From Aquincola tertiaricarbonis (lineage in GTDB: Bacteria; Pseudomonadota; Gammaproteobacteria; Burkholderiales; Burkholderiaceae_C): a stretch of DNA of 64,000 nt. Every line of letters begins with the position of its first letter. Positions within the stretch are counted from its first letter, which is position 1. Below the pieces are notes generated by a model. It did not search any database and was not told where the DNA came from. It saw only the letters and a list, made by a program, of their open reading frames with translations. This document shows positions 23,396 through 32,723 of this stretch, piece by piece. The position numbers and the translations under genes are program-made. The DNA is taken from positions 62,001 to 126,000 of the forward strand of contig NZ_JZUE01000004.1 of the NCBI RefSeq assembly GCF_000969605.1, given 5' to 3'.

Positions 23396-25035
23396 GCCGG
23401 CGCGCGGGCCGGCAGTCCTGCGGCCCGCGACAGCACCTGGCCGGCCAGCGTGCCCGAAGCCTCGGCGGGCTGGCCCACCCAGGCGACGAACTGGTCGGGC
23501 CGCACCAGCACCAGCGGCGCGCCGTAGCGGCGGTGCTCGCCTTCGCCTGCGGCCTGCACCACCGTCAAGGGCAGGCCCAGCGCGGCGGCTGCGCCGAGGA
23601 AGGCCTGCACCGCATCGGCGGTCGCCGCGCCCTCGAAGGCCAGCAGCGAGAAGCCCGGGCCCAGCGCCTCGAACACGTTGCCGCCGGACGGCAGCACCGC
23701 CGGCGCCAGGTGGTGCCCTGGCCGCGCCTCGAACTGGTGGCGGCCCATGGCGCTGGGCCCGCGGCCTTCGCCGCCCCACACCACCGGCGAGCCTTCGTAG
23801 TGCGGCTCGAAGGCATGCACCTCGCCCACCGCGCCCTGCGCCCGCGCCTGCCAGGCGGCCTCGAAGGCGGGCAGGTCGCGCGCCGGATCATGCTGTTCCA
23901 GGAACTGGCGGTCGGTCTCGATGGAGCGGGCGATGAAGTCGCGCATGGTGGAGGCGAACACCGGGCGGCGCTCGCCGTCGTAGGAGTCGAGCAGCGGCTC
24001 GCCGCCCCAGCCCTGCAGCAGCGCCGCCAGCTTCCAGCCCAGGTTGCGTGCATCCTCCAGGCCGGAGTTGACGCCATAGCCGCCATAGGGCGGATGGCTG
24101 TGGGCCGCATCGCCGGCCACGAAGACACGGCCTTGGCGGTAGCGGTCGGCCAGCATGAAGCGCAGGTCCCAGAAGCCGATGTGCTGGAACTCGATGTCGA
24201 AGGGCGCGCCCACCGCCTCCTGCAGGTAGGCCGCGAAATCGAAGTTGTCCTTGGTGGTGCCGGGCGGCACCGGCGCATGGAAGAACCAGGTGCTGCCCAG
24301 GTCCACCCGGCCGAAGAACTTCCAGTAGCCCTGCAGCTCCGGCTGCAGCACGTTGTAGTAGGACTTGCCGGGATAACGCTGCAGCAGCTCATGCAGCCCG
24401 TGCGAGCGGAACACCAGCAGCACCATCATCCGGTCGTGGTCGGTGCGGGTCTGGGTGATGCCGGCCTGCTCCCGCACCAGCGAGCGTGCGCCGTCGCAGC
24501 CCACCACGTAGGCACAGCGCAGCGTGCGCTCGCCGCCGCTGCCATCGCGCTGGCCGAGCACCACCGAGGCACCGTCGGCGTGCTGGTCCACCGCCTTGGC
24601 CTCCCAGCCGTACAGCGCCTGCACCGAGGGCAGCTGCGCCACCCGCTGGCGCAGCACCGCCTCGGTGGCGTACTGCGGCAGCCGTTCGTTGCCGGTGAAG
24701 TAGTAAGGCCGCACCAGGTCGCGCTGCAGCCAGTCGTAGGTGTGCGGGCCCAGCAGCGTGCCGTGCGCCGTCAGACCGCCGATGCCGTATTCCGCGGGGA
24801 TGGTGCGCGCGGCACGCAGCTGCTTCTCGGCCCCCCAGAAATGGAAGTGCTCCATCGTGCGCTGCGTCAGGTTCTGGCCCTTGGGGATGGGCTGCGGCTG
24901 CGCGTACCGCTCCGCCACCACGGTGCGCACGCCGCGCTGTCCCAGCTCGATGGCCAGGCCCATGCCCACCGGGCCGCCGCCGACGATGACCACCTCGGCG
25001 TCCTGCACGCCGGCCGTGCTTGCTTGCTCGTTCAT
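23374..25035 (-). CDS. FAD-dependent aromatic monooxygenase
   Basis: This 553-residue flavoprotein hydroxylase belongs to the PheA/TfdB/MhpA type. The FAD motif IVGGGPVGMGLAIEL lies at about residues 17-31, the DG motif is VGCDGARSLVREQAG, and the GD motif is VFVAGDAAHSHPPYGGYG. A C-terminal thioredoxin-like domain follows. It should hydroxylate a phenolic or other aromatic acid using NAD(P)H. It lies 17 bp downstream of a Bug receptor gene in one operon, opposite a divergent LysR gene. No ring-cleavage enzyme is adjacent. The ATG at 25035 has a modest CAGGAC ribosome-binding site. Confidence 0.92.
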   Translation of the reverse strand: MNEQASTAGVQDAEVVIVGGGPVGMGLAIELGQRGVRTVVAERYAQPQPIPKGQNLTQRTMEHFHFWGAEKQLRAARTIPAEYGIGGLTAHGTLLGPHTYDWLQRDLVRPYYFTGNERLPQYATEAVLRQRVAQLPSVQALYGWEAKAVDQHADGASVVLGQRDGSGGERTLRCAYVVGCDGARSLVREQAGITQTRTDHDRMMVLLVFRSHGLHELLQRYPGKSYYNVLQPELQGYWKFFGRVDLGSTWFFHAPVPPGTTKDNFDFAAYLQEAVGAPFDIEFQHIGFWDLRFMLADRYRQGRVFVAGDAAHSHPPYGGYGVNSGLEDARNLGWKLAALLQGWGGEPLLDSYDGERRPVFASTMRDFIARSIETDRQFLEQHDPARDLPAFEAAWQARAQGAVGEVHAFEPHYEGSPVVWGGEGRGPSAMGRHQFEARPGHHLAPAVLPSGGNVFEALGPGFSLLAFEGAATADAVQAFLGAAAALGLPLTVVQAAGEGEHRRYGAPLVLVRPDQFVAWVGQPAEASGTLAGQVLSRAAGLPARAPAQGVVQV

Positions 25036-25052
25036 GTCGTGTCCTGTGCGGC

Positions 25053-26048
25053 TCATTCGGCGGTGATGCCCTGGGCCTTGATGAGGTCGGACCACCGCTT
25101 CGCATCGGCCACCACCAGCTTGCGGAAGGCGTCGGGCGTGGCATGGGCCGGCGTCATGCCCTGCGTCTCGAAGGCCTTGGCGATGGCGGGCGCGGCCAGC
25201 ACCTCGCGCAGCTCGGCATTGAGCCGGTCGACGATGGCGCGCGGCGTGGCCGCCGGCGCGAACACGCCGTACCACATGTCCACGTCCAGGTCGCCCAGCT
25301 TCAGGCTGTTGAGCGTGGGCACCTCCGGCAGCAGCGGATGCGGCGCGCTGGAACTGATGGCCAGCGCCTTGAGCTTGCCGGCCTTCACATGCTGCAGCGC
25401 CACGTGGATGGGCAGGAACATCACGTCGATCTGGCCCGCCAGCAGGTCGGTGACCGCCGGCGCCGTGCCGCGGTAGCTGATGAGCGTGAGCGAGATGCGC
25501 GCCCGGTTCTTCAGCAGCTCCATCGCCAGGTGGTGCGGCGTGCCGGCGCCCGGCGAGCCGTAGTTGAGCGCGCCCGGCCTGGCCTTGGCCCGCGCCATCA
25601 GCTCCGGCAAGGTGGCGATGTTGGCGTTCTCGCCGGCCACCAGCAGCAGCTGGCCCCAGCTGGTCTGGCTCACCGGCTGCAGGTCGGTCAGCGGATTGAA
25701 GCCCAGCTTGGGATAGAGCGCCATGTTCATCACCAGCGTGTTCACGCTCACCAGCAAGGTGGCGCCGTCCGGTGCGGCGCGCACCACCTCCTGCGTGCCG
25801 ATGCTGCCCGAGGCGCCCGCCTTGTTGTCCACGAAGAAGGGGCGCTTCAGCCGCTCCGACAGGGGCGGCGCGATCTGCCGGGCGATCAGGTCGATGCCGG
25901 TGCCGGGGGTGAAGGGCACCACCAGGCGCACCGGCCCGTCGCCGCCGGTCTGCGCCTGCGCCCCGGGCACCGCTGCCGCGGCGAGCGCGCCCAGCAGCAG
26001 GCGCCTGCGCTGGAACGAGGGTGGTGGCAAGGGCGTGGCGAGGCTCAT
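25053..26048 (-). CDS. Bug-type tripartite tricarboxylate transporter receptor
   Basis: This 331-residue periplasmic receptor has an N-terminal RRRLLLGALAAAAV signal with a twin-arginine look, cleaved near GAQAQ. Bug-family strands VVPFTPGTGIDLIAR and NKAGASGSIG are present. It is the first gene of the operon with the FAD monooxygenase, so its ligand is probably an aromatic or related carboxylate. The ATG at 26048 has AAGGAGA upstream; a longer in-frame start at 26126 was rejected because it precedes the signal peptide with unrelated sequence. Confidence 0.92.
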   Translation of the reverse strand: MSLATPLPPPSFQRRRLLLGALAAAAVPGAQAQTGGDGPVRLVVPFTPGTGIDLIARQIAPPLSERLKRPFFVDNKAGASGSIGTQEVVRAAPDGATLLVSVNTLVMNMALYPKLGFNPLTDLQPVSQTSWGQLLLVAGENANIATLPELMARAKARPGALNYGSPGAGTPHHLAMELLKNRARISLTLISYRGTAPAVTDLLAGQIDVMFLPIHVALQHVKAGKLKALAISSSAPHPLLPEVPTLNSLKLGDLDVDMWYGVFAPAATPRAIVDRLNAELREVLAAPAIAKAFETQGMTPAHATPDAFRKLVVADAKRWSDLIKAQGITAE

Positions 26049-26064
26049 GGGGCATGTCTCCTTT

Positions 26065-26086
26065 GGTGTTGGTCGACAATTACACC
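26065..26086. promoter_or_regulatory. Inverted repeat, candidate LysR operator
   Basis: GGTGT (26065-26069) and ACACC (26082-26086) flank a 12-nt spacer in the 93-bp gap between the Bug-monooxygenase operon and its divergent LysR gene. It overlaps the leader of the Bug gene, directly beside its ribosome-binding site. Confidence 0.4.
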
Positions 26087-26141
26087 GGCTGCCCCGGCAT
26101 GGATCAAACGGAAAATTCTGGTGCACTCTTCAAGAAGACTG

Positions 26142-27086
26142 ATGAATGTCAGCAACCGCCAGCTGCATGCCTTCCTGGAGGTGGCGCGGCTGCAGAGCTT
26201 TGCCAGGGCGGCCGAACAGGTGCACCTGTCCGCTTCGGGCATGAGCATGCTGGTCAAGGAGCTGGAGAAGCAGGTGGGCGCGCGGCTGTTCAACCGCACC
26301 ACCCGCTCGCTCACCCTGACCGATGCGGGCCGGCGGCTGCTGCCGGTGGCCGAGCGCATCGTGGGCGAGCTGCGCGCCCTGGCCGCGGTGCTGGACGGCA
26401 GCGAGGCGGCCGTGCGCTCGCGCCTGCTGGTGGCGGCCACGCCGATGATCTCGGCCAGCTTGCTGCCCGAGGTGCTGCGCGGCTTTGCCGACAGCCACCC
26501 CGAGGTGCAGGTGCAGCTGACCGACGTGGAGGTGGGCACCGTGCGCCAGCGGGTGATGGAGGGCGACGTGGACATCGGCTTCGGCTTCTTCGTCAAGCCG
26601 GCCGTGGGGCTGTCGCGCCAGCCGCTGTGCAAGTTCCGGCTGATGCACATCGCCCCGCCCGATGCCCACGGCAGCGGCCTGGCGGACAGCCGGCCCTGGA
26701 GCAGCCTGCGCGGCCTGCCGCTGGTGAGCCTGCCGGCGGACAACCCGATCCAGGTGGTGATCGAGAAGCAGCTCGCCCGGCTGGGCCGTGCCCATGAGGA
26801 GCGCCCGCGCATGAACCTCATCGGCACGCTGATCGGCATGGTGCGGGCCGGCCGCGGCCACGCGATCATCCCTTCCTTCGCGCTGGAGGAGTGCCTGCGC
26901 CAGGGCCTGGCCGTGGCGATGCTGCGCGAGCCGGTGGTGCACCTGGACCTGTACCAGGTGACGAAGCGCGGCACGCACAGCAAGCCAGCGGCGCTGGCCT
27001 TTGCCGCCGCGCTGAAGCGTGCGGCGGGCGGCCGGCTGGCGGTGCCTCAGCCCCCGGCCACGCGCTCGGCCACGAAGGCCGCATAG
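26142..27086 (+). CDS. LysR family transcriptional regulator
   Basis: This 314-residue regulator has an N-terminal helix-turn-helix (LSASGMSMLVKELEKQVGARLF) and an effector-binding domain. It is divergent from the Bug-FAD monooxygenase operon and is its likely regulator. ATG 26142 starts MNVSNRQLHAF, matching the usual LysR N-terminus. Its last 40 bp overlap the end of the convergent NmrA-type gene. Confidence 0.92.
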   Translation: MNVSNRQLHAFLEVARLQSFARAAEQVHLSASGMSMLVKELEKQVGARLFNRTTRSLTLTDAGRRLLPVAERIVGELRALAAVLDGSEAAVRSRLLVAATPMISASLLPEVLRGFADSHPEVQVQLTDVEVGTVRQRVMEGDVDIGFGFFVKPAVGLSRQPLCKFRLMHIAPPDAHGSGLADSRPWSSLRGLPLVSLPADNPIQVVIEKQLARLGRAHEERPRMNLIGTLIGMVRAGRGHAIIPSFALEECLRQGLAVAMLREPVVHLDLYQVTKRGTHSKPAALAFAAALKRAAGGRLAVPQPPATRSATKAA

Positions 27087-27916
27087 CTGCGCAGCGGGCG
27101 GCCCAGCAGCGCCTGCAGCCGCTGCGCCGCGCCCGCCGCGGGAACATGGCCCAGTGCCTGGATGCGGCCCATCATCAGGCGCAGGTCGTAGGCCATCCAG
27201 GCCGGCATCCGGCCCGCCAGCTGGGCCTCGAAGGCCTGCAGGTCATCGCCGCCGTAGCGGACCTCGCGGCCCAGCGCGCGGCTCCAGGTGGCGGCGGCGC
27301 CCGCGCCGTCGATCAGCTCAGGCCCCACCACCTCCAGCGTGTGGCGCGGCAGCGGCCCGGCCGCCCGGTCGCGGCGCAGCAGCTCGGCCACCGCGATGTC
27401 GGCGATGTCGCGCACGTCCACCATCGCGCAGCCGATGCCGCCGATGGGCATGGGGAAGACGCCATGCTGCTCGATCACCGGCTGGATGCCGATGTCGTTC
27501 TGCATGAAGTAGGCCGGGCGCAGGATGGTGGCCGGCAGGTCCAGGCTCTCGATCATGCGTTCGACCGTGTGCTTGCCGGCGAAGTGCGGCACGTCGGTGT
27601 ACAGGTCGGCATGGATCACCGACAGGTAGACGATGCGCTGGATGCCGGCCTCGCGCGCCACGCCCAGGGCCTGCAGCGATTGCGTCACCTCGTCGGCCGC
27701 CAGCGCATTGAGCAGGAACAGCGTGCGCACGCCGGCCATGGCCTGGCGCAATGAGGCGATGTCGGTGAGGTCGCCGACCACGCGCTTCACGCCCGCGGGC
27801 AGCGCGGCCTGGCCAGGTCGGCGGACCAGCGCGGTGACGGAGGCGCCTTCCCGGGCCAGGCCCTGGACGACGAGGGAGCCGACGGTGCCGGTGGCGCCGA
27901 TGACGAGGATGCTCAT
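27047..27916 (-). CDS. NmrA/atypical SDR family NAD(P)-binding protein
   Basis: This 289-residue protein has an N-terminal Rossmann motif GATGTVGSLVV and the layout of NmrA-like quinone reductases or sensors: VVGDLTD, RPAYFMQND, and no YxxxK catalytic pair. It may reduce quinones or sense the NADPH/NADP ratio. It is divergent from the LysR gene at 28022, a common arrangement in which the LysR protein controls the reductase. AAGGAC precedes ATG 27916. Its end overlaps the convergent LysR gene by 40 bp. Confidence 0.88.
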   Translation of the reverse strand: MSILVIGATGTVGSLVVQGLAREGASVTALVRRPGQAALPAGVKRVVGDLTDIASLRQAMAGVRTLFLLNALAADEVTQSLQALGVAREAGIQRIVYLSVIHADLYTDVPHFAGKHTVERMIESLDLPATILRPAYFMQNDIGIQPVIEQHGVFPMPIGGIGCAMVDVRDIADIAVAELLRRDRAAGPLPRHTLEVVGPELIDGAGAAATWSRALGREVRYGGDDLQAFEAQLAGRMPAWMAYDLRLMMGRIQALGHVPAAGAAQRLQALLGRPLRSYAAFVAERVAGG

Positions 27917-27951
27917 GGGGATGTCCTTTTGCGATCAATTGAGGGTGAACG

Positions 27952-27965
27952 AACGATAAGTCGTT
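27952..27965. promoter_or_regulatory. Short palindrome, candidate LysR operator
   Basis: AACGA-TAAG-TCGTT (27952-27965) is a perfect short inverted repeat in the 105-bp gap between the NmrA-type gene and the divergent LysR gene. It is one of the few AT-rich palindromes in the window and lies about 36 bp from the NmrA start. Confidence 0.35.
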
Positions 27966-28021
27966 GCGCCTTTTGAACACAGCCATCAAGATCAGGACGC
28001 ACCGTCTTGAATCTGGAACAC

Positions 28022-28906
28022 ATGGACCTCAATGCCCTGGTGGACTTCCACTTGGTTGCCACCCATGGCGGCTTTGGCCGCGCCAGCCGCGCCAGCCGGC
28101 GGTCCAAGGCCACGCTGTCGCGCCGCGTGGCCGACCTGGAGGAGCAGCTGGGCGTGCGCCTGATCGAGCGCGGCGGCAAGGGCCTGGAGCTGACCCAGGC
28201 CGGCGAGCTGCTGCTGGGCCGCACCGAAGGCCCGATGCACGAGGTGGTGGAGGCCCTGGCCGCCGCGCGCGAAGGCAGCGGCCGCATCAGCGGGCGGCTG
28301 CGCATCGCCGCGCCCATCCTGTTCTCGCAGCTGGCGATGGGCCGGCTGGCGGCCGGCTTCCAGGCGCTGCATCCCGAGGTCACGCTGGAGGTGGTGGCCG
28401 AAGACCGGCTGGTGGACCTGGTGGAGGAGCGCTTCGACGTGGCGATCCGGCCCAATCCGCGGCCGGACACCGCCCTGGTGGGCCGCTGCTTCGCCCGCGA
28501 CCGGCTGGTGGTGGTGGCCGCGCCCTCGGTGCCGATGCCGCCGCCCGGCGAGGCGCCGCAGCCGGTGCCGGTGCCCGCCATCGTCCACACCTTCCGCGAA
28601 GGCGACACCTGGGCGCTGGACGACGGCCGGCTGACGCTGGCGCCCCGGCCGGTGCTGCAGCTGTCGTCCTTGCTGATGGTGCGCGATGCGGCCCTGGCCG
28701 GCGCCGGCGTGGCCCGGGTGCCGCAGTCCATCGCCTGGCGGCAGATCGCCAGCGGCGAGCTGGTGCGCTGGGGCGGCCTGGCCGGCCACGAGGTGGCGCT
28801 GTGGGTGCTGCACACCTCCCGCCGCCTGGCCAGCCCGAAGGTGAAGGCCTTCGTGGATTTCATGGCCGCGCAGTACGAGGACGGCGTGCTCACCCTGCCC
28901 GGCTGA
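28022..28906 (+). CDS. LysR family transcriptional regulator
   Basis: This 294-residue LysR protein has a helix-turn-helix at about residues 15-40 (GRASRASRRSKATLSRRVAD) and an effector domain. It is divergent from the NmrA-type reductase gene, its likely target. The ATG at 28022 (MDLNALVDF) fits the usual LysR N-terminus. A TTG at 28007 with AGGACG upstream could add five residues and cannot be excluded. Confidence 0.9.
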   Translation: MDLNALVDFHLVATHGGFGRASRASRRSKATLSRRVADLEEQLGVRLIERGGKGLELTQAGELLLGRTEGPMHEVVEALAAAREGSGRISGRLRIAAPILFSQLAMGRLAAGFQALHPEVTLEVVAEDRLVDLVEERFDVAIRPNPRPDTALVGRCFARDRLVVVAAPSVPMPPPGEAPQPVPVPAIVHTFREGDTWALDDGRLTLAPRPVLQLSSLLMVRDAALAGAGVARVPQSIAWRQIASGELVRWGGLAGHEVALWVLHTSRRLASPKVKAFVDFMAAQYEDGVLTLPG

Positions 28907-29011
28907 GGTGCCGCGTCGGGGGCAGGATTTCAGAAGTTTTCATCCGCCCCAAAGGACGCCGCGGCCGCCCGCGCCGAACACTGGCCGCATCCAATTCGCG
29001 GGGCGGTTTCC

Positions 29012-29626
29012 ATGCATTCCATCGACTCCCTGGGCAGCCTGGTGCTGGCCGTGCTCGTCTTCCAGCTGATCCCCGGCCCGGGCACGCTGGCCATCCTGCG
29101 CACCACGGCCCAGCACGGCATGCGGGCCGGCTTCGCCTCGGTCTCGGGCACGCTGCTGGGCGGCCTGCTGTGCATGCTGGCAGCGGCCAGCGGGCTGGAG
29201 GCGGTGTTCCGCGGGCATCCGCAGGCACTGCACCTGCTGCAGGCCGGCGGTGCGCTGTACCTGGGCTGGATGGGCTGCCGGCTGATGCGCCCCGCCGCAG
29301 TCGCCGCGCCGGCCGGCGTGCCGGCCGCGCCGGGCTGGGCCTGCCACTGCCGCCAGGCGCTGGCGGTGAGCCTCACCAACCCGAAGGTGATCCTCTTCTA
29401 CTTCGCACTGCTGCCGTTGTTCTTCCGCGCGCCGGTCACCGCCGAATCGCTGGCCACGATGGTGGGCTGCGTCTCGGGCATCAGCCTGCTGTACCAGGCC
29501 GGCCTGGTGCTGGCCGGCCATGCCGCGGCGCGCCGGCTGGGCCGCCTGCCCTCGCTGCGGCGGCTGGTGCAGCGGGCCGCGGGCGTGGCGCTGATCGGCT
29601 TCGCCATCCGGCTGCTGTGGGCCTGA
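29012..29626 (+). CDS. LysE/RhtB family amino acid exporter
   Basis: This 204-residue inner-membrane protein has about six membrane segments. The family motif PGPGTLAILRTTAQHGMRAG lies at about residues 21-40, and SLTNPKVILFYFALLP marks the fourth segment. It exports amino acids or related metabolites; the substrate is unknown. It lies 105 bp downstream of a LysR gene on the same strand. The gap 28907-29011 holds no recognisable gene or strong terminator. The ribosome-binding site before ATG 29012 is weak. Confidence 0.9.
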   Translation: MHSIDSLGSLVLAVLVFQLIPGPGTLAILRTTAQHGMRAGFASVSGTLLGGLLCMLAAASGLEAVFRGHPQALHLLQAGGALYLGWMGCRLMRPAAVAAPAGVPAAPGWACHCRQALAVSLTNPKVILFYFALLPLFFRAPVTAESLATMVGCVSGISLLYQAGLVLAGHAAARRLGRLPSLRRLVQRAAGVALIGFAIRLLWA

Positions 29627-29633
29627 GCGGGGC

Positions 29634-32141
29634 TCACGCCGGGGCGACGTCGCCGGCCAGCAGGCGGTCCGCGGCCTCGGCGCTCAGCCGCTCGCCGCGC
29701 TGCATGCCGGCCTGCAGCGCCGCCTCGCCCGACTGCGCCACCACGAGGCGCTGCGCCTCGCGCCACGGCGCATGGTCGTCGGCAGGCAGGCTGGCGCCAT
29801 GGCGGGCCAGGCTGGCGCGGTGGTGGCCCAGCAGCATGGCGGCCACCTGCATGCGGCCCTGGCGCGCGGCCAGCAGCGCCAGCACCTGCAGGATGTCCAG
29901 CACGTCGAAGCGCCGGCACCAGGCCAGCGCATCGGCGGCGCAGGACTGGGCCTCGTCCAGCCGGCCCAGGCCGATCAGCGCATTCAGCCGCTGCACGCGG
30001 TTGTGGGCGCCGATGGCGCTGGGCACCGCGGTGTCGTCCAGCTCGCCCAGCCGCTCCAGCGCCTGTGCGAAGCGGCCCAGCCCGACGAGGGTGGCCACCA
30101 GGTTGCTGCGCGCATTGGCGGCCACCTGGTGCAGGCCGGCGCGTTGCGCCAGATCGGCCTCGTCCTGCTGGTGCGGCCAGGCGGCCTCGAAGTCGCCACG
30201 GCGGCGGTACTCCAGCGCCAGCGTGCCGCTGAACACCACCCGGCAGCGCGGCGGCCAGTCGGGATGGGCGTCCAGCAGTGCCTGGGCCTCGCGGCGGGCG
30301 GCATCGAATTCCTGCTCGTCCAGCAGCCGCGAGCGCAGCAGCGGCACCAGGCTCCAGAACAGGCCGCTGGCGTCGCCGCGTTCGCGCTCGATGGCGCAGG
30401 CCTGGCGGGCCGCCTCCACGGTGCGGGGCCCGCGCACGAAGGACTGGAAGCGCGCCAGCTCCCGCCACCAGGCGGCCCGCTGGCCGGCGTCGATGGCGGG
30501 GCCGGCGACCAGCGGCTCGCAGGCCTCCACCCAGCCGGCGGCCTCGGCCAGCCAGGGCGTCCAGGTGGCCACGGCGCTGGCGGCCAGCGTCAGCCTCACC
30601 GCCGCGGCCGGATCATGCGCGCGGGCCCAGGCCAGGGCCTCGGGCACGTTGCCCAGCTCCTGTGCGGTCACCGCATCCACCTGGCCCGCCGGGGCGGCGG
30701 CCATGGTCGCCGCCAGCGCCGCCACCACGCGGGCCTGCACCCGGTCGCGCTCGCCGCTGGCGTCCAGCTGCTCCAGCGCATAGGCGCGCATCGTCTCCAG
30801 CAACCGGTAGCGCGGCGGCTCCTGCTGCAGGCTGGCCACCAGCGAGCGGTCCACCAGCTCGGCCAGCAGGTCGATCACCTGCCAGCGGTCATCGCCCTCG
30901 TCGCCGGCCACCGCCACTGCCAGCTCCAGCGAGAAACCGTTGGCCAGCACCGCCAGCCGGCGCAACGCGCGCTGCGCCGGCGGTGGCAGCAGGTCGTGGC
31001 TCCATTGCAGCGCGGCGCGCAGCGTCTTGTGGCGGGCCGGCGCATCGCGGCGGCCGCGGCGGAAGGCAGCCAGCCGCTCGTCCAGCGCGGCCAGCACGCC
31101 CGGCAGGCCCAGCAGCGGCACCATCGGCGCCGCCATCTCCAGCGCCAGCGGCAGGCCGTCCAGGCGGTTGCACAGGCGCCGCAGCAGCGGCAGGCCCGAG
31201 GCGTCGACGCGGAAGCGCGGGTCGGCGGCCCGCACCCGCTCCAGCAGCAGTTGCACCGATGCGGCCGCCAAAGCCTCGTCGTCGCTCAGTGTGTCGGCCG
31301 GCGGCGGCAGCGGGTCCAGCGGCTGCACCTGCTCGGCGGCGATGCGCAGCGGCAGCTGGCTGGTGACCAGCAGCGCCAGCCGCGGCGCGGCCTCGCGCAG
31401 CAGGCCGGCCAGTTCGGCGACGGCATCCACCAGGTGCTCGGCGTTGTCCAGCACCAGCAGCATGCGGCCGCCGTCCAGCGCGGTGGCCAGGGCGGCGCGG
31501 AACGGGTCGGCCGGCTCCGGCGCGCCGATGCCCAGCGCGCGGCACAGCGCCCCGGTCAGCTGCGCGGCATCGCCCAGCGCGGCCAGGTCGACCCAGGCGG
31601 TGGGGCCGGCGGTGCGCCGCGCCACCACCGCGCGGGCCAACGCCGTCTTGCCCACGCCGCCGGGGCCTACCAGCGTGATGCAGGCACCGGGCTGCAGCGC
31701 GGCTTCCAGCCGCAGGCGGTCCGGCTCGCGGCCAAAGAGCTGGAAGGGCTCGGCCGGCGCGGCGGCGGCCGGCGTGCCGGCTGCGGTGGCCAGGGCGGGC
31801 GCGTCTGCCTGGGCCGGCAGGCTGTCGCCCGCCGCCGGCGCCGCCCGCAGCGCCGCGGTGAAGCGGTAGCCGCGGCCGGGCACGGTGGCGATCAGCTCGT
31901 TGCCGATGGCCTTGCGCAGCGCGGTCACCTGGGCGGCAATGTTGTTCTCCTCCACCACCAGGCCGGACCACACGCGGTCGAGCAGCTCGCCCTTGGTCAC
32001 CAGGCTGCCTTCGCGCCCCGCCAGGGCCAGCAGCAGGTCGAAGGCCCGCGCGCCCAGCGCCACCGGCTCGCCATCGCGCAGCAGGCGGCGCTGCAGCGGC
32101 TGCAGCTCGAAGCGGTCGAAGAACAGCGGGGATGCCGACAT
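29634..32141 (-). CDS. Winged-helix/ATPase transcriptional regulator (835 residues)
   Basis: This large cytoplasmic regulator has an OmpR-type winged helix at residues 1-100 (LVVEENNIAAQVTALRKAIG, TVPGRGYRF), an Ala/Pro linker, then an AP/NB-ARC-like ATPase and a C-terminal helical repeat region. The P-loop GPGGVGKTALA is at about residue 159 and the Walker B motif is LLVLDNAEH. Such proteins act as ATP-dependent switches; the signal is unknown. It follows the VOC gene by 6 bp on the same strand and probably shares its transcript. The ribosome-binding site is weak. It converges on the LysE-type gene with a 7-bp gap. Confidence 0.88.
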   Translation of the reverse strand: MSASPLFFDRFELQPLQRRLLRDGEPVALGARAFDLLLALAGREGSLVTKGELLDRVWSGLVVEENNIAAQVTALRKAIGNELIATVPGRGYRFTAALRAAPAAGDSLPAQADAPALATAAGTPAAAAPAEPFQLFGREPDRLRLEAALQPGACITLVGPGGVGKTALARAVVARRTAGPTAWVDLAALGDAAQLTGALCRALGIGAPEPADPFRAALATALDGGRMLLVLDNAEHLVDAVAELAGLLREAAPRLALLVTSQLPLRIAAEQVQPLDPLPPPADTLSDDEALAAASVQLLLERVRAADPRFRVDASGLPLLRRLCNRLDGLPLALEMAAPMVPLLGLPGVLAALDERLAAFRRGRRDAPARHKTLRAALQWSHDLLPPPAQRALRRLAVLANGFSLELAVAVAGDEGDDRWQVIDLLAELVDRSLVASLQQEPPRYRLLETMRAYALEQLDASGERDRVQARVVAALAATMAAAPAGQVDAVTAQELGNVPEALAWARAHDPAAAVRLTLAASAVATWTPWLAEAAGWVEACEPLVAGPAIDAGQRAAWWRELARFQSFVRGPRTVEAARQACAIERERGDASGLFWSLVPLLRSRLLDEQEFDAARREAQALLDAHPDWPPRCRVVFSGTLALEYRRRGDFEAAWPHQQDEADLAQRAGLHQVAANARSNLVATLVGLGRFAQALERLGELDDTAVPSAIGAHNRVQRLNALIGLGRLDEAQSCAADALAWCRRFDVLDILQVLALLAARQGRMQVAAMLLGHHRASLARHGASLPADDHAPWREAQRLVVAQSGEAALQAGMQRGERLSAEAADRLLAGDVAPA

Positions 32142-32147
32142 CGGCCG

Positions 32148-32576
32148 CTAGAAGTCGATCTGCACCGAGGCGGCGCTGCGGCGGGCCTTGCCGTGGAACA
32201 CCGCCTCGATGTTGTTGCCGTCGGGGTCGAGCACGAAGGCGGCGTAGTAGCCGGGGTGGTAGTCGCGCGGGCCGGGTGCGCCGTTGTCGGTGCCGCCATG
32301 GGCCAGCGCGGCCTGGTGGAAGGCCTGCACCATCGCTTCGTCGCGCGCCTGGAAGGCCAGGTGGTGGCGGCCGGTGAGCCGGCCCTGGGCGCTGTCGCTG
32401 TCGGCACTGGAGACGAAGAGTTCGTCGGCCCAGAAGTAGTCGGCGCCCTCGCCGCCCATCGGCACCTGCAGCGCCGCCAGCACCGCCTGGTAGAAGCGCC
32501 GGCTGGCGGCCAGGTCGCGCACCACCAGGTGCAGGTGGTCGATCAGCCGTCCGCGGTGCAGTTGCTGCGTTTCCAT
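32148..32576 (-). CDS. VOC (glyoxalase/bleomycin resistance) family protein
   Basis: This 142-residue metal-dependent protein has two beta-alpha-beta-beta-beta modules. Candidate metal ligands are His in DHLHLVV, His in RHHLAFQA and Glu in NNIEAVFHG. The family covers glyoxalases, dioxygenases and drug-binding proteins; the substrate is unknown. ATG 32576 has AAGGAG upstream. It precedes the large ATPase regulator by 6 bp. The 147-bp gap to the divergent secreted-protein gene holds no recognised site. Confidence 0.88.
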   Translation of the reverse strand: METQQLHRGRLIDHLHLVVRDLAASRRFYQAVLAALQVPMGGEGADYFWADELFVSSADSDSAQGRLTGRHHLAFQARDEAMVQAFHQAALAHGGTDNGAPGPRDYHPGYYAAFVLDPDGNNIEAVFHGKARRSAASVQIDF

Positions 32577-32723
32577 CTCCAAGCACTCCTTTGAAGAGGC
32601 GGCGATGTTGGCACACCCGGCTGCCGGCCCGCCCGCGGCACGGCGATCTCCGCAATGCGGACGAGGCGCTGCGCGCCCACGCTTCCTAAGCTGGCGCGGC
32701 CAATACAACCGCCGGAGCCCCCG

